This document shows positions 49,638 to 60,520 of a stretch of 64,000 bases of DNA, one piece after another. The DNA is from Comamonadaceae bacterium (GTDB lineage: Bacteria > Pseudomonadota > Gammaproteobacteria > Burkholderiales > Burkholderiaceae_C), in NCBI GenBank assembly GCA_947378785.1, contig CANCLK010000005.1, positions 1 to 64,000 on the forward strand, read 5' to 3'. The position numbers were made by a program, and so were the translations under genes. The notes under the pieces are model-generated. The model was not told the origin of the DNA. It did no database searches and was given only the letters and a program-made list of their open reading frames with translations. Each line of letters opens with the position of its first letter. The stretch's first letter is position 1.

Positions 49638-49919
49638 GTGTTGCTAAAACTCCCCACTGTGCTCACCCACGACCAAGCCAGCGACTGGTCGCGCAGTCTG
49701 ACGTTGGCCGTGCAGGCGACGGCGGCTGACAAGGAGCCGGTCATCGCTGATGCCAGTTCAATGACGCAGTTTGACTCGTCCGCGCTGGCTGTCTTGTTGG
49801 AGTGCAGGCGCGAAGCTCTGGCCATGGGGCGGACATTTTGGGTGCAAGGCTTGCCCCCCCGTCTGCGTCAGTTGGCTGGCCTGTACGGCATCGCATCGCT
49901 GATTCCATCCCCTGCCTGA
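49638..49919 (+). CDS. mlaB: STAS-domain protein MlaB
   Basis: This ~93-residue single STAS domain binds MlaF and supports the ATPase. It shows LPTVLTHDQASDWSRSL and the STAS switch region VIADASSMTQFDSSALAVLLECRREA, ending GIASLI. The track start (49563) overlaps mlaC. I prefer GTG 49638, which has AGGA at good spacing and gives a normal STAS length. It completes mlaFEDACB. Confidence 0.85.
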   Translation: MLLKLPTVLTHDQASDWSRSLTLAVQATAADKEPVIADASSMTQFDSSALAVLLECRREALAMGRTFWVQGLPPRLRQLAGLYGIASLIPSPA

Positions 49920-49956
49920 GCACTGCCATCGGGCTAGCCCCTAAAATAGAGGGCTC

Positions 49957-50907
49957 ATGCCCGCTATCTCATTCCAGTCCGTCTCCAAAACATTTCAATC
50001 TTCACGGGGTGCTTCCGGACCCGTCGTGCGAGCGCTGGACCATGTCAGTTTCGACATTCAGCCCGGCGAATTTTTCGGTCTCCTTGGACCTAACGGGGCC
50101 GGTAAAACCACCTTGATCAGCATTCTGGCCGGCCTGTCCCGCGCCAGCAGTGGCCAGGTCTTGGTGCAAGGCCACGATGTGGTCACCGACTATGCCGAGG
50201 CTCGCCGTCAGCTGGGGGTGGTGCCACAAGAGCTGGTGTTCGACCCCTTTTTCACGGTGCGGGAAGCCTTGCGCATCCAGTCCGGCTATTTCGGAATCAA
50301 AAAGAATGACGACTGGATTGACGAACTCCTCAGCAGCTTAGGTCTGGCCGACAAGGCGCACGCCAACATGCGCCAACTTTCCGGCGGCATGAAGCGGCGG
50401 GTGCTCGTGGCCCAGGCGCTGGTCCACAAACCGCCGGTGATTGTGCTGGACGAGCCCACGGCGGGGGTCGATGTGGAGTTGCGGCAAACGCTGTGGCAGT
50501 TCATCGCCAAATTGAATCGCCAGGGCAGCACCGTGCTGCTCACCACGCATTACCTTGAAGAAGCCGAAGCGCTTTGCAGCCGTATTGCGATGCTCAAACA
50601 GGGTCAGGTGGTGGCTTTGGCCTCCACATCGGATCTGCTCAAGAGCGCATCCTCAAATGTGTTGCGCTTCAAGGTCGACCGCGAGTTGCCTGACGCGTTG
50701 GCGGTGCAGGCACGCGTGACGGGCAGGATTGTGCAGTTCCCCGCGCACAATGCGCGTGAGATCGAGAACTATCTGGCAGCCGTGCGTGAGGCTGGCTTAG
50801 TGGCAGAAGATGTCGAAATCCGCAAGGCCGACCTCGAAGATGTCTTTCTCGAAGTCATGTCCGATAAGACCGCCCACACCCCAGCGGTAGCCGAGGTCAC
50901 AGCATGA
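49957..50907 (+). CDS. ABC-2-type transporter ATP-binding protein (YadG-like)
   Basis: This 316-residue ATPase has Walker A GPNGAGKTT, signature LSGGMKRRVLVAQAL, Walker B VIVLDEPTAGVDVELR and LTTHYLEEAE. A DUF4162-like C-terminal region follows (about 215-305), typical of CcmA/YadG exporters. It pairs with the next gene by ATGA overlap. The cargo is unknown. Its place directly after mla suggests, but does not prove, an envelope function. Confidence 0.92.
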   Translation: MPAISFQSVSKTFQSSRGASGPVVRALDHVSFDIQPGEFFGLLGPNGAGKTTLISILAGLSRASSGQVLVQGHDVVTDYAEARRQLGVVPQELVFDPFFTVREALRIQSGYFGIKKNDDWIDELLSSLGLADKAHANMRQLSGGMKRRVLVAQALVHKPPVIVLDEPTAGVDVELRQTLWQFIAKLNRQGSTVLLTTHYLEEAEALCSRIAMLKQGQVVALASTSDLLKSASSNVLRFKVDRELPDALAVQARVTGRIVQFPAHNAREIENYLAAVREAGLVAEDVEIRKADLEDVFLEVMSDKTAHTPAVAEVTA

Positions 50908-51659
50908 ACGGCTGGCAAACACTGTTGTACAAAGAAGTCCTGCGTTTCTGGAAGGTGGGCTTTCAAACGGTTGGCGCGCCCATTCTGACGGCCGTGCTTT
51001 ACATGCTGATTTTTGGTCACGTGCTGCAAGATCAAGTCAAGGTTTATGGGAGCGTCAGCTACACCGCATTTCTGGTGCCTGGCTTGGTGATGATGAGCGT
51101 GTTGCAAAACGCCTTTGCCAACAGTTCCTCCTCATTGATCCAGAGCAAGATCATGGGGAACTTGGTGTTTTTGCTACTCACCCCGCTGTCGCATTGGCAC
51201 TGGTTTGTGGCCTACGTGGGGTCTTCAGTGGTGCGAGGTTTGGCGGTCGGCACCGGTGTTTTTGCCGTGACGGTGTTTTTTGGTCAGCCCGGTTTTGTGG
51301 CGCCGCTGTGGATTGTGGTGTTCGCGGTACTGGGTGCGGCGCTGCTGGGTGGGCTGGGTTTGATCGCCGGTTTGTGGGCAGAAAAATTTGGCCAGATGGC
51401 GGTCTTCCAGAACTTCATCATCATGCCCATGACGTTTTTGAGCGGCGTGTTCTACTCCATCCATTCATTGCCGCCGATGTGGCAAACGGTGAGTCATCTG
51501 AACCCGTTTTTCTACATGATTGACGGCTTCCGTTATGGCTTTTTTGGTGTCAGCGATGTGTCGCCTTGGCTGAGTCTGGCCATCGTTGGCAGCGCATTGA
51601 TCGTGGTCAGTGTCACGGCAGTGCACTTGTTGAAAATTGGCTACAAAATTCGCCATTGA
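50904..51659 (+). CDS. ABC-2-type transporter permease (YadH-like)
   Basis: This 251-residue membrane protein has six hydrophobic segments and ABC2_membrane text: PILTAVLYMLIFGHVL, SYTAFLVPGLVMMSVLQNAFANSSSSLIQSKI, and FIIMPMTFLSGVFYSIHSLPPMWQ. It forms a half-exporter dimer with the YadG-like ATPase. This pair commonly lies between mla and murA in betaproteobacteria. No substrate can be assigned. Confidence 0.92.
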   Translation: MNGWQTLLYKEVLRFWKVGFQTVGAPILTAVLYMLIFGHVLQDQVKVYGSVSYTAFLVPGLVMMSVLQNAFANSSSSLIQSKIMGNLVFLLLTPLSHWHWFVAYVGSSVVRGLAVGTGVFAVTVFFGQPGFVAPLWIVVFAVLGAALLGGLGLIAGLWAEKFGQMAVFQNFIIMPMTFLSGVFYSIHSLPPMWQTVSHLNPFFYMIDGFRYGFFGVSDVSPWLSLAIVGSALIVVSVTAVHLLKIGYKIRH

Positions 51660-51718
51660 AACGCCCAAGCCCGCAGATCGATATTTCATTGAATTAACGG
51701 ACCTCATTTTTAAACACC

Positions 51719-51964
51719 ATGACCAGCGACGAACTTCAGGCCATCATCAGCGCCAGCATTGATTGCGAGCACATCGAACTTTCGGGCGATGGCCGGCATT
51801 GGTATGCCACCATCGTTTCCAGTATTTTTGAAGGCCAGCGACTGATCCAGCGGCATCAGCGCGTCTATGCCACGCTGGGTGGCCGCATGCAGACCGACGA
51901 AGTCCATGCCTTGTCGATGAAAACCTTCACGCCCACCGAGTGGGCCACGCAAAACCAAAACTAA
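51719..51964 (+). CDS. BolA-family protein (IbaG/YrbA-like)
   Basis: This 81-residue small BolA-type protein has the class fingerprint IDCEHIELSGDGRHWYATIVSSIFEG, HQRVYATLGGRMQTDEVHALSMKTFTP, with the invariant C-terminal histidine. It probably partners a monothiol glutaredoxin in Fe-S handling. IbaG is typically encoded just before murA, as here (six-base gap), and the two are likely co-transcribed. Confidence 0.93.
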   Translation: MTSDELQAIISASIDCEHIELSGDGRHWYATIVSSIFEGQRLIQRHQRVYATLGGRMQTDEVHALSMKTFTPTEWATQNQN

Positions 51965-51970
51965 AAAATC

Positions 51971-53254
51971 ATGGACAAGCTACGCATCAAAGGCGGCAAA
52001 TCGCTGTCGGGTACCGTTGATATTTCAGGCGCTAAAAATGCCGCCTTGCCCGAGCTTTGCGCGGCACTGCTCACGGCCGAGCCGGTCACGCTGACCAATG
52101 TGCCGAGGCTGCAAGACGTCTCGACCATGCTCAAGCTGATTCGCAACATGGGCGTCACGGCGGAGCAGGGCGCGCTGGGTCAGCCAGATTCTGGCACCGT
52201 GCGGATTGACGCCGGCCCACTGCGCACGCCTGAAGCCCCCTACGAACTGGTGAAAACCATGCGCGCCTCGGTGTTGGCGCTGGGGCCGCTGCTGGCCCGC
52301 TTTGGTCACGCCCGGGTGTCCTTGCCCGGCGGCTGCGCGATTGGCTCACGGCCGGTGGACCAGCACATCAAAGGTTTGCAGGCGATGGGCGCCGAGATTG
52401 TGGTGGAGCACGGCTACATGATTGCGCGTCTCGCGCCCGGCCTGACGCGTTTGCAAGGTTGCCATCTGACGACCGATATGGTGACCGTGACAGGCACCGA
52501 AAATTTCATGATGGCGGCGGCGCTGGCTGAAGGCGAAACCGTTTTGGAAAACGCCGCACAGGAGCCTGAGATCGGCGACCTGGCCGAGATGCTGATCAAG
52601 ATGGGCGCGAAGATTGACGGCCACGGCAGCCGGCGCATTCGCATTCAGGGCGTCGCGCGCTTGCATGGCGGCACGCATCAGGTGGTCGCTGACCGCATTG
52701 AAACCGGCACCTTTTTGTGCGCTGTGGCGGCGGCTGGCGGAGACGTGGTCTTGCGCCACGGCCGCGCCGACCATCTGGAAGTGGTGATCGAGAAGCTGCG
52801 CGAAGCGGGCGCGACGGTCAGCGCCGGCGATGGTTTTATCCGCATCCAGTCGCAAGGCCGGCTCAAGGCGCAGTCTTTCCGGACCACCGAATACCCAGGT
52901 TTCCCGACCGACATGCAGGCGCAGTTCATGGCGCTGAATGCCATCTCTCACGGCACCAGTAAGGTCACTGAGACAATTTTTGAAAACCGCTTCATGCACG
53001 TCAACGAAATGGTGCGCTTGGGCGCCAACATCCAGATCGACGGCAAGGTCGCGCTGCTGGAAGGGGTTGAAAAACTCTCTGGTGCTACCGTCATGGCGAC
53101 TGATTTGCGGGCCTCGGCCAGCTTGGTGATTGCCGGCTTGGTGGCGGAAGGCGAAACCGTGGTGGAGCGGATTTACCACCTAGACCGCGGTTACGACCAA
53201 ATGGAAACCAAATTGCGCGGCATTGGCGCAGACATCGAAAGGGTCAAAGGATGA
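51971..53254 (+). CDS. murA: UDP-N-acetylglucosamine 1-carboxyvinyltransferase
   Basis: This 427-residue enzyme transfers enolpyruvate from PEP to UDP-GlcNAc, the first committed step of peptidoglycan synthesis. The start [27 protein letters not shown] is typical. Catalytic C122 lies in [13 protein letters not shown], so the enzyme should be fosfomycin-sensitive. [17 protein letters not shown] and the C-terminal [20 protein letters not shown] are also diagnostic. It overlaps hisG by four bases. Confidence 0.98.
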   Translation: MDKLRIKGGKSLSGTVDISGAKNAALPELCAALLTAEPVTLTNVPRLQDVSTMLKLIRNMGVTAEQGALGQPDSGTVRIDAGPLRTPEAPYELVKTMRASVLALGPLLARFGHARVSLPGGCAIGSRPVDQHIKGLQAMGAEIVVEHGYMIARLAPGLTRLQGCHLTTDMVTVTGTENFMMAAALAEGETVLENAAQEPEIGDLAEMLIKMGAKIDGHGSRRIRIQGVARLHGGTHQVVADRIETGTFLCAVAAAGGDVVLRHGRADHLEVVIEKLREAGATVSAGDGFIRIQSQGRLKAQSFRTTEYPGFPTDMQAQFMALNAISHGTSKVTETIFENRFMHVNEMVRLGANIQIDGKVALLEGVEKLSGATVMATDLRASASLVIAGLVAEGETVVERIYHLDRGYDQMETKLRGIGADIERVKG

Positions 53255-53889
53255 TCACGCTGGCGCTGTCCAAGGGACGCATTTTTGACGACATTCTCCC
53301 GCTCCTGCAGTCGGCCGGCATCGAGGTGCTCGACGACCCGGAAAAGTCACGCAAACTGATTTTGGACACCAACCAACCCGACCTGCGCGTGGTGCTGGTG
53401 CGCGCCACTGACGTGCCGACCTATGTGCAGTACGGCGGCGCAGACTTGGGTGTGGTGGGTAAAGACACCTTGCTTGAATCCGGCAGCCAAGGCTTGTACC
53501 AGCCGCTGGATTTGCAAATCGCCAAATGCCGTATCAGTGTGGCCGTGCGAGATGGCTTTGACTACGCCGCAGCCGTGCGCCAAGGCGGGCGGCTCAAGGT
53601 CGCCACCAAGTACGTGGCCATCGCCCGCGATTTTTTCGCCACCAAGGGCGTTCACGTCGATCTGATCAAGCTGTATGGCAGCATGGAACTCGCGCCTTTG
53701 ACGGGCCTGGCCGACGCGATTGTCGACCTGGTCTCCACTGGCAACACGCTGAAGGCCAACCACTTGGTTGAAGTTGAACGCATCATGGACATCAGCTCAC
53801 ACTTGGTGGTGAATCAAGTAGCGCTCAAGCTGAAACAAGAGCCGATTCGCCGCCTGATTGATTCACTGGCCCTGGCTGTCGCCGCGTAA
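53251..53889 (+). CDS. hisG: ATP phosphoribosyltransferase, short form HisG(S)
   Basis: This 212-residue enzyme condenses ATP with PRPP to begin histidine synthesis. Text includes [43 protein letters not shown], and the PRPP loop [21 protein letters not shown]. It is about 90 residues shorter than the long form and lacks the C-terminal regulatory domain. It should therefore need the HisZ regulatory subunit, which is not in this window. It is the first his gene and overlaps murA. Confidence 0.96.
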   Translation: MITLALSKGRIFDDILPLLQSAGIEVLDDPEKSRKLILDTNQPDLRVVLVRATDVPTYVQYGGADLGVVGKDTLLESGSQGLYQPLDLQIAKCRISVAVRDGFDYAAAVRQGGRLKVATKYVAIARDFFATKGVHVDLIKLYGSMELAPLTGLADAIVDLVSTGNTLKANHLVEVERIMDISSHLVVNQVALKLKQEPIRRLIDSLALAVAA

Positions 53890-53908
53890 CCTTTTTCCTG
53901 TTTTCCAA

Positions 53909-55252
53909 ATGAACCTCGTTGCTCAACCTGTCCGCCTGTCCACGCTTGCCAGCGACTTTGAAGCCGCCTTCAAGGCGCGCCTGCATTGGTCAGCCGACGC
54001 AGATGCGGCCATTGAAGAGCGCGTCGCCGCGATTCTGGCTGACGTGCAACTGCGTGGTGATGCCGCCGTGCTCGAGTACACCAGCCGGTTTGACGGACTG
54101 GCGGCAGCCAGCGTGCAGGCTTTGGAGCTGACGCAGACCGAACTCAAAGCGGCTTTTGATGGGTTGCCCGAAGCTCAGCGCGCTGCGCTGCAAGCGGCCG
54201 CAGCGCGAGTCCGCAGCTACCACGAGGCCCAGAAAAAAGCCTGCGGCGAAAGCTGGAGCTACCGCGACGCCGACGGCAGTTTGCTAGGGCAAAAAGTCAC
54301 GCCCCTTGATCGCGTCGGCATCTATGTGCCCGGCGGCAAAGCGGCTTATCCATCGTCGGTGCTGATGAACGCGATTCCGGCGCATGTCGCGGGTGTTGGC
54401 GAGATCATCATGGTGGTGCCCACACCGCGGGGTGACAAAAATCCGCTGGTGCTGGCGGCAGCGTATGTGGCTGGCGTCACCCGGGTCTTCACCATCGGTG
54501 GCGCGCAAGCGGTGGCTGCATTGGCCTACGGCACGGCCACGGTGCCAGCGGTCGACAAGATCACCGGCCCGGGCAATGCCTACGTGGCGGCGGCCAAGCG
54601 CCGCGTTTTCGGCACCGTGGGCATCGACATGATTGCCGGACCCTCTGAAATTTTGGTGTTGGCCGACGGCAGCACGCCAGCCGACTGGGTCGCCATGGAT
54701 CTCTTCAGCCAAGCCGAGCATGACGAGTTGGCGCAAAGCATTTTGCTGTGCCCGGACGCCGCCTACATCGACGCGGTGCAGGCCGCCATCGGCCGTTTGT
54801 TGCCGAGCATGCCGCGTGCCGCCATCATCGCCAAATCTCTGAACGACCGCGGCGCCTTGATTCAGACCCGCAGCATGGAGGAAGCCTGCGAGATCAGCAA
54901 CCGCATTGCGCCGGAGCACCTCGAAGTCTCGACCCGTGACCCGCAGCGCTGGGAACCTTTGCTCAAGCACGCCGGCGCGATCTTTTTGGGTGCCTACACC
55001 AGCGAAAGCCTGGGCGACTACTGTGCCGGCCCGAACCACGTCTTGCCCACCAGCGGCACAGCGCGTTTTTCGAGCCCGCTTGGGGTCTATGACTTTCAAA
55101 AGCGTTCCAGCCTGATCGAGGTCAGTCAGGCCGGCGCTCAGGTGCTGGGCCCGGTGGCTGCCGAGCTGGCTTACGGGGAGGGCTTGCAAGCCCATGCCCG
55201 TGCCGCCGAGATGCGCTTGAACGATGTTCCGCCGATGCGGGGTGCCGCATGA
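53909..55252 (+). CDS. hisD: Histidinol dehydrogenase
   Basis: This 447-residue zinc enzyme oxidises histidinol to histidine in two NAD+-dependent steps. It shows [39 protein letters not shown], the zinc/active-site regions [13 protein letters not shown] and APEHLE, and [20 protein letters not shown]. The track ORF starts inside hisG; I use ATG 53909 ([11 protein letters not shown]). It overlaps hisC by ATGA. Confidence 0.97.
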   Translation: MNLVAQPVRLSTLASDFEAAFKARLHWSADADAAIEERVAAILADVQLRGDAAVLEYTSRFDGLAAASVQALELTQTELKAAFDGLPEAQRAALQAAAARVRSYHEAQKKACGESWSYRDADGSLLGQKVTPLDRVGIYVPGGKAAYPSSVLMNAIPAHVAGVGEIIMVVPTPRGDKNPLVLAAAYVAGVTRVFTIGGAQAVAALAYGTATVPAVDKITGPGNAYVAAAKRRVFGTVGIDMIAGPSEILVLADGSTPADWVAMDLFSQAEHDELAQSILLCPDAAYIDAVQAAIGRLLPSMPRAAIIAKSLNDRGALIQTRSMEEACEISNRIAPEHLEVSTRDPQRWEPLLKHAGAIFLGAYTSESLGDYCAGPNHVLPTSGTARFSSPLGVYDFQKRSSLIEVSQAGAQVLGPVAAELAYGEGLQAHARAAEMRLNDVPPMRGAA

Positions 55253-56373
55253 GCACCGTCAACACTGCGAACACGTCAGCTCAGCTCAGCCCCGAGTTGA
55301 AAAAACGCATCCGGCAAGACGTGCAGTCCATGCACGCCTACGCCATTCAAGATTCCGTCGGCATGGTCAAGCTCGACGCCATGGAAAACCCACACCGGCT
55401 GCCGGCGCACCTGCAAGTTGAGCTCGGTCGTCGTCTCGGTGCACTCGCGCTGAACCGCTACCCGGACGGCCGGGTCAACGACTTGCGTCGTGCGCTGGCC
55501 AACTACGCCGGCCTGCCCGAAGGCTTTGACATCATGCTGGGCAATGGCTCGGACGAATTGATCTCGCTGCTGTCGCTGGCCTGCGATGTGCCCGGCGGCA
55601 GCGTGCTGGCACCCGTGCCCGGCTTCGTGATGTACGCCATGAGCGCCCAGTTGCAAGGGCTGGCTTTCATCGGTGTGCCGCTGACCGCTGACTTTGAGCT
55701 CGATGAAACGGCCATGCTGGCGGCTATCGCCGAGCACAAGCCGTCTATCGTGTACTTGGCTTACCCGAACAACCCGACAGCCAATTTGTGGGACGACGCG
55801 GTGATTGAAAAAATCATCATCGCCGTCGGTGAGCAAGGTGGTCTGGTCGTCATGGACGAGGCCTATCAGCCGTTTTCAAGCAAAAGTTACCTCGACCGCA
55901 TCACCCGTCACGACCATGTGCTGCTGATGCGCACGCTCAGCAAGTTTGGCTTGGCCGGTGTCCGTCTGGGTTACATGATGGGGCCGAAGGCGCTGATCGC
56001 CGAGATCGACAAGGTGCGCCCGCCCTACAACATCAGCGTGCTCAATTACGAGTGCGCGCTGTTCGCGCTAGAGCACCAAGAAGTGTTCGCCGCGCAGGCA
56101 GTCGACTTGGTGCAGCAGCGTGAGCGCGTGCTCAAGGCGCTGCGTGCCATGCCGGGCCTGACGGTCTGGAACAGCGACGCCAACATGATTCTGGTGCGTG
56201 TGCCGGGGACTGCTGACGCAGCCGGTCTGGTTTTCGAGCGTTTGAAGGCCGGCGGCGTGCTGGTCAAAAACATTTCTAAAATGCACCCACTGCTGGCGAA
56301 CTGTCTGCGTCTGACGGTTGGCACGGCCGACGAGAATACGCAACTGCTGGCAACCCTTCAAAAAGCCCTATGA
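55249..56373 (+). CDS. hisC: Histidinol-phosphate aminotransferase
   Basis: This 374-residue class II PLP aminotransferase makes histidinol phosphate. It has [45 protein letters not shown] and the PLP lysine in [16 protein letters not shown]. Length and order match HisC. It overlaps hisD and hisB by four bases each. Confidence 0.96.
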   Translation: MSTVNTANTSAQLSPELKKRIRQDVQSMHAYAIQDSVGMVKLDAMENPHRLPAHLQVELGRRLGALALNRYPDGRVNDLRRALANYAGLPEGFDIMLGNGSDELISLLSLACDVPGGSVLAPVPGFVMYAMSAQLQGLAFIGVPLTADFELDETAMLAAIAEHKPSIVYLAYPNNPTANLWDDAVIEKIIIAVGEQGGLVVMDEAYQPFSSKSYLDRITRHDHVLLMRTLSKFGLAGVRLGYMMGPKALIAEIDKVRPPYNISVLNYECALFALEHQEVFAAQAVDLVQQRERVLKALRAMPGLTVWNSDANMILVRVPGTADAAGLVFERLKAGGVLVKNISKMHPLLANCLRLTVGTADENTQLLATLQKAL

Positions 56374-56993
56374 CCTCCAACGCCACCCTCACACCGTCTT
56401 TCGCCCCACGCACCGCCGAAGTCACGCGCAACACGGCTGAAACCAAAATCACCGCCAAAGTGAACCTCGATGGCACCGGTGCATCACATCTCAACACCGG
56501 CATCGGATTTTTTGACCACATGCTGGACCAGATCGCCCGTCACGGTCTGATCGACCTGGACATTCAGGCCGATGGCGACTTGCACATCGACGGCCACCAC
56601 ACGGTGGAAGACGTGGGCATCACCTTGGGCCAAGCGGTGGCGCTGGCCGTGGGTGACAAAAAAGGCCTGCGCCGTTATGGCCACGCCTATGTGCCGCTGG
56701 ACGAAGCCCTGAGCCGCGTGGTCATCGACTTTTCTGGCCGTCCCGGTCTGGTGATGAACGTGCCGTTCACCAGCGGCACGATCGGTACTTTTGACTCGCA
56801 ACTGGCCTACGAATTTTTCCAAGGCTTTGCGAACCACGCCTTTGTCACCCTGCACATCGACAATCTGCGCGGCGAAAATGCCCACCACCAAGCTGAAACA
56901 GTGTTCAAAGCCTTCGCCCGCGCCCTGCGCATGGCGCTTGAGCTGGACCCCCGCATGGCCGGTGTGATTCCTTCGACCAAGGGCTCCCTGTAA
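56370..56993 (+). CDS. hisB: Imidazoleglycerol-phosphate dehydratase (monofunctional)
   Basis: This 207-residue manganese-dependent dehydratase removes water from IGP. The metal motifs are [14 protein letters not shown] and the later [18 protein letters not shown]. The start region includes the family text [28 protein letters not shown]. There is no fused histidinol phosphatase domain, so that step must be done by another enzyme not in this window. Confidence 0.97.
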   Translation: MTSNATLTPSFAPRTAEVTRNTAETKITAKVNLDGTGASHLNTGIGFFDHMLDQIARHGLIDLDIQADGDLHIDGHHTVEDVGITLGQAVALAVGDKKGLRRYGHAYVPLDEALSRVVIDFSGRPGLVMNVPFTSGTIGTFDSQLAYEFFQGFANHAFVTLHIDNLRGENAHHQAETVFKAFARALRMALELDPRMAGVIPSTKGSL

Positions 56994-57009
56994 ACCGCCC
57001 GATGCTTTC

Positions 57010-57702
57010 ATGACAGTTCTGAAAAAAGTAGCCGTGGTCGATTACGGCATGGGCAACCTCCGATCGGTGTCGCAAGCGGTGGCACATGTCGCCCAAGGCG
57101 CAGGTTTTGAGGTGCTCGTCACCTCCCGTGCACAAGACGTTCTTGACGCTGACCGCGTGGTGCTGCCGGGTCAGGGCGCCATGCCTGACTGCATGCGCGA
57201 GCTGGACGAGTCGGGGCTGCGCCAAGCCGTGCTGCATGCGGCGGCGCACAAACCTTTGTTTGGCGTTTGCGTGGGCATGCAGATGCTGCTGGACCGCAGC
57301 GAAGAAGGCCCCGCCGGTGTGGGCACCCCCGGGCTTGGACTGATCGGCGGAGACGTCGTCAAATTTGATCTGGCCGGCCGGCTGCAACCAGACGGCAGCC
57401 GCTTCAAGGTGCCGCAAATGGGTTGGAACCAGGTCTACCAAGGCAGCTCAGCCGTGCCGACTGGCAGCCAGGCACGGCATGCGCTGTGGGCTGACATCCC
57501 CGATGGGGCTTATTTCTACTTTGTGCACAGTTTTTACGCCAAGCCGTCTGATGCGCGCAACACTGCGGGCGAAGCTGACTACGGCGGACGCTTCACAGCG
57601 GTCGTTGCACGGGATAATATTTTCGCGACGCAGTTTCATCCTGAAAAGAGCGCCGACCAAGGACTGGCCTTGTACCGCAACTTCCTGAAATGGAATCCCT
57701 GA
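57010..57702 (+). CDS. hisH: Imidazole glycerol phosphate synthase glutaminase subunit
   Basis: This 230-residue class I glutamine amidotransferase supplies ammonia to HisF. The triad is visible: nucleophile C87 ([10 protein letters not shown]), H210 and E212 ([13 protein letters not shown]). [12 protein letters not shown] and VPQMGWNQV are diagnostic. It follows hisB by 16 bases and is separated from hisA by 77 bases without a recognised feature. Confidence 0.97.
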   Translation: MTVLKKVAVVDYGMGNLRSVSQAVAHVAQGAGFEVLVTSRAQDVLDADRVVLPGQGAMPDCMRELDESGLRQAVLHAAAHKPLFGVCVGMQMLLDRSEEGPAGVGTPGLGLIGGDVVKFDLAGRLQPDGSRFKVPQMGWNQVYQGSSAVPTGSQARHALWADIPDGAYFYFVHSFYAKPSDARNTAGEADYGGRFTAVVARDNIFATQFHPEKSADQGLALYRNFLKWNP

Positions 57703-57779
57703 GCGGTCTTTGAACCGAGTTTGGGTGCCGCAGTTTTCTTTTATTTCATCCCTTTTTTGGCTTTCTTCCTTCACGCAAC

Positions 57780-58520
57780 ATGCTACTCATCCCCGCGATT
57801 GACTTGAAAGACGGTCACTGCGTTCGCCTCAAACAGGGCGACATGGACCAGTCCACCACCTTCGGCGAAGACCCGGCCGCCATGGCGCGCAGCTGGGTCG
57901 ACAAAGGCGCGCGCCGCCTGCATCTTGTCGACCTGAATGGTGCCTTTGCTGGCAAGCCTAAAAACGAGGCGGCGATTCGCAAGATCCTGCTGGAAGTGGG
58001 TAGCGAAATCGATGTGCAACTCGGCGGCGGTATCCGCGACCTCGACACCATTGAACGCTACTTGGACGCGGGTCTGCGTTACGTCATCATCGGCACGGCG
58101 GCGGTGAAAAACCCCGGTTTTCTGCAGGACGCCTGCACCGCTTTTGGCGGGCACATCATCGTGGGCTTAGACGCCAAAGACGGCAAAGTCGCCACCGACG
58201 GCTGGAGCAAACTCACCGGCCACGAAGTTGTTGACTTGGCCAAGAAGTTTGAAGACTACGGCGTCGAGTCCATCATTTACACCGACATTGGTCGTGACGG
58301 CATGCTCAGTGGTATCAATATCGAGGCGACCGTCAAGCTGGCTCAGGCCTTGCGGATTCCGGTCATCGCTTCAGGTGGGCTCTCCAACATGGCAGACATC
58401 GAGGCCTTGTGCCAAGTTGAGGACGAGGGCGTTGAGGGCGTGATTTGCGGCCGCTCGATCTACAGCGGCGATCTTGATTTCGCGCTGGCGCAGACGCGCG
58501 CTGATGAGCTCAACGGCTAG
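57780..58520 (+). CDS. hisA: ProFAR isomerase (phosphoribosylformimino-5-aminoimidazole carboxamide ribotide isomerase)
   Basis: This 246-residue TIM-barrel enzyme isomerises ProFAR to PRFAR. It has [21 protein letters not shown] with the catalytic first Asp, VQLGGGIRD, the second-half phosphate site [16 protein letters not shown] and VIASGGLSN. It lies 12 bases before hisF, its structural relative. Confidence 0.97.
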   Translation: MLLIPAIDLKDGHCVRLKQGDMDQSTTFGEDPAAMARSWVDKGARRLHLVDLNGAFAGKPKNEAAIRKILLEVGSEIDVQLGGGIRDLDTIERYLDAGLRYVIIGTAAVKNPGFLQDACTAFGGHIIVGLDAKDGKVATDGWSKLTGHEVVDLAKKFEDYGVESIIYTDIGRDGMLSGINIEATVKLAQALRIPVIASGGLSNMADIEALCQVEDEGVEGVICGRSIYSGDLDFALAQTRADELNG

Positions 58521-58532
58521 TGTCTAGCTTTA

Positions 58533-59312
58533 ATGCTCGCTAAACGAATCATCCCTTGCTTAGATGTCACCGGTGGACGGGTTGTCAAAGGCGTCAATTT
58601 CCTAGAGCTACGGGACGCAGGTGACCCGGTTGAAATTGCCGCGCGCTACAACGGCCAAGGCGCAGACGAGCTGACATTTTTGGACATTACCGCGACCAGT
58701 GATGGCCGCGACCTGATATTGCACATCATTGAAGCGGTGGCTTCACAGGTCTTCATTCCCCTGACAGTGGGTGGCGGTGTGCGCACGGTGGACGATGTGC
58801 GGCGCCTGCTCAATGCGGGCGCCGACAAGACCAGTTTCAACTCCGCTGCGCTGGCCAATCCACACATCATTGACGAAGTCTCGGCGCGCTACGGTGCGCA
58901 ATGCATCGTCGTCGCCATTGATGCCAAGCGCCGCTCTGATGCGGAGGCATTGACACGTGGGCCGGGTTGGGATGTCTTCAGCCATGGCGGCCGACAAAAC
59001 ACCGGCCTCGACGCAGTGGTCTGGGCCAGTGAAATGGCGCGTCGTGGTGCCGGCGAAATATTGCTCACCAGCATGGACCGCGATGGCACCAAGGCCGGCT
59101 TTGACTTGGCGCTGACCCGCGCCGTCAGCGACGCCGTGAGTGTTCCTGTCATCGCCTCAGGTGGCGTTGGCAACCTCGATCATTTGGCCGATGGCATCCA
59201 GATCGGCGGCGCTGACGCCGTGCTGGCCGCGAGTATTTTCCATTACGGCGAATACACCGTTCAGCAGGCCAAGCAGCGCATGGCCGAGCGCGGCATCCCG
59301 GTTCGTCTTTGA
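58533..59312 (+). CDS. hisF: Imidazole glycerol phosphate synthase cyclase subunit
   Basis: This 259-residue TIM-barrel cyclase takes HisH ammonia and PRFAR to give IGP and AICAR. It begins [23 protein letters not shown] with the first catalytic Asp; the second is in [36 protein letters not shown] and [16 protein letters not shown] mark the phosphate sites. It precedes hisI by about 30 bases. Confidence 0.98.
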   Translation: MLAKRIIPCLDVTGGRVVKGVNFLELRDAGDPVEIAARYNGQGADELTFLDITATSDGRDLILHIIEAVASQVFIPLTVGGGVRTVDDVRRLLNAGADKTSFNSAALANPHIIDEVSARYGAQCIVVAIDAKRRSDAEALTRGPGWDVFSHGGRQNTGLDAVVWASEMARRGAGEILLTSMDRDGTKAGFDLALTRAVSDAVSVPVIASGGVGNLDHLADGIQIGGADAVLAASIFHYGEYTVQQAKQRMAERGIPVRL

Positions 59313-59341
59313 GCCTTGGCCAATCACCGACAATACCCGGC

Positions 59342-59737
59342 ATGAACTGGTTAGATGAAGTCCGATGGGACGAGCGGGGCCTGATCCCCGTGATTGCGCA
59401 AGAAGCCGCCAGCGGCGACGTGCTGATGTTTGCCTGGATGAACCGCGAGGCGCTACAGGAAACTGCTGACTCCGGTCGGGCCGTGTACTTCAGCAGGTCG
59501 CGGGGCAGGCTTTGGCGCAAGGGCGAAGAGTCCGGCCATGTGCAGACCGTGCATGACATTCGGTTGGACTGCGACAACGACGTCATTTTGCTGAAGATCA
59601 CGCAACTCGGTCAGGAGGCGGGGCCTTCCATCGCTTGCCACACTGGTCGCCACAGCTGCTTTTTTCACCGCTATGAAGGCGGCCAATGGGTCGTGGCAGA
59701 GCCCGTGCTCAAAGACCCGAAACATATCTACACATAA
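59342..59737 (+). CDS. hisI: Phosphoribosyl-AMP cyclohydrolase
   Basis: This 131-residue zinc/magnesium enzyme opens the adenine ring of PR-AMP. It shows [37 protein letters not shown], the zinc/Mg-binding [13 protein letters not shown] and [11 protein letters not shown] cysteine-histidine sites. The track start (59309) overlaps hisF; the ATG at 59342 (MNWLDEVRW) gives the normal N terminus. HisI and HisE are separate genes here, not fused. Confidence 0.96.
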   Translation: MNWLDEVRWDERGLIPVIAQEAASGDVLMFAWMNREALQETADSGRAVYFSRSRGRLWRKGEESGHVQTVHDIRLDCDNDVILLKITQLGQEAGPSIACHTGRHSCFFHRYEGGQWVVAEPVLKDPKHIYT

Positions 59738-59754
59738 GCAAAGGGCAGCGCGCC

Positions 59755-60141
59755 ATGACCACGACCTCAAATGACTCCCTTGCGCGCCTAGCGCAGGTGA
59801 TTGAAAGCCGCAAAGTGCGCAACGGTGGCGACCCAGACAAAAGCTATGTCGCCCGCTTGCTGCACCAAGGCCCGGACGCATTCCTGAAAAAGATCGGTGA
59901 AGAAGCCACCGAAACCGTCATGGCCGCCAAAGACCTTGACCATGGCGGTGCCACGCCTGAGTTGCAGGGCAAGTTGATCGGCGAGGTGGCGGATCTGTGG
60001 TTTCACAGCTTGATCGCCTTGGCCCATTACAACTTGACGCCAGCCGATGTGATTGCCGAGTTGGAGCGACGCGAAGGCACCAGCGGCATCGAGGAAAAAG
60101 CCTTGCGCAAAGCTGTGCTTCGCGCAGACGCTGAGAAATAA
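59755..60141 (+). CDS. hisE: Phosphoribosyl-ATP pyrophosphatase
   Basis: This 128-residue all-helical MazG-like enzyme removes pyrophosphate from PR-ATP. Motifs are [34 protein letters not shown] and [14 protein letters not shown], which supply the metal-binding Glu/Asp set. I use ATG 59755. It is the last his gene. Confidence 0.96.
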   Translation: MTTTSNDSLARLAQVIESRKVRNGGDPDKSYVARLLHQGPDAFLKKIGEEATETVMAAKDLDHGGATPELQGKLIGEVADLWFHSLIALAHYNLTPADVIAELERREGTSGIEEKALRKAVLRADAEK

Positions 60142-60148
60142 GCCACCG

Positions 60149-60520
60149 ATGAACACCACTGATCCCTGCGACAACACCGCGAAGACGTCGAGTGACCTGC
60201 TGGTCATGCAAATTCTGTACGGGCTGCACACAATGGCTTGGTTCAGCGGTGGCGTTTTTGCTGTCGTTGCGCTGATCATCAATTACCTGCGGCGGTCCGA
60301 TGAAGTCGATCCTATGTACATCGCGCATCACAATTTCATGATCTCGACGTTTTGGTGGACGTTGGTTTGGCTGGTGTTGCTGTCGCCGCTGTGGTTGTTT
60401 TTTCTCGTTCCGGGCATGCTGGCTTATGCCGTGGTCTGGCTTTGGTATCTGTACCGTTGCATCAAAGGCTGGTTGCGCTTCAACGCCAACCGTGTGCCGC
60501 AGACGGTAGTGACGGTATGA
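60149..60520 (+). CDS. DUF4870-like small membrane protein
   Basis: This 123-residue protein of unknown function has three hydrophobic segments at about 25-45, 60-80 and 82-105. The text HHNFMISTFWWTLVWLVLLSPLW and LVWLWYLYRCIKGW-like C-terminal segment resemble DUF4870/TIGR-type small membrane proteins often found after hisE in this order. The track start (60053) lies in hisE; ATG 60149 is preferred. Its stop overlaps the HIT gene start as ATGA, implying co-translation. No specific role can be claimed. Confidence 0.75.
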   Translation: MNTTDPCDNTAKTSSDLLVMQILYGLHTMAWFSGGVFAVVALIINYLRRSDEVDPMYIAHHNFMISTFWWTLVWLVLLSPLWLFFLVPGMLAYAVVWLWYLYRCIKGWLRFNANRVPQTVVTV

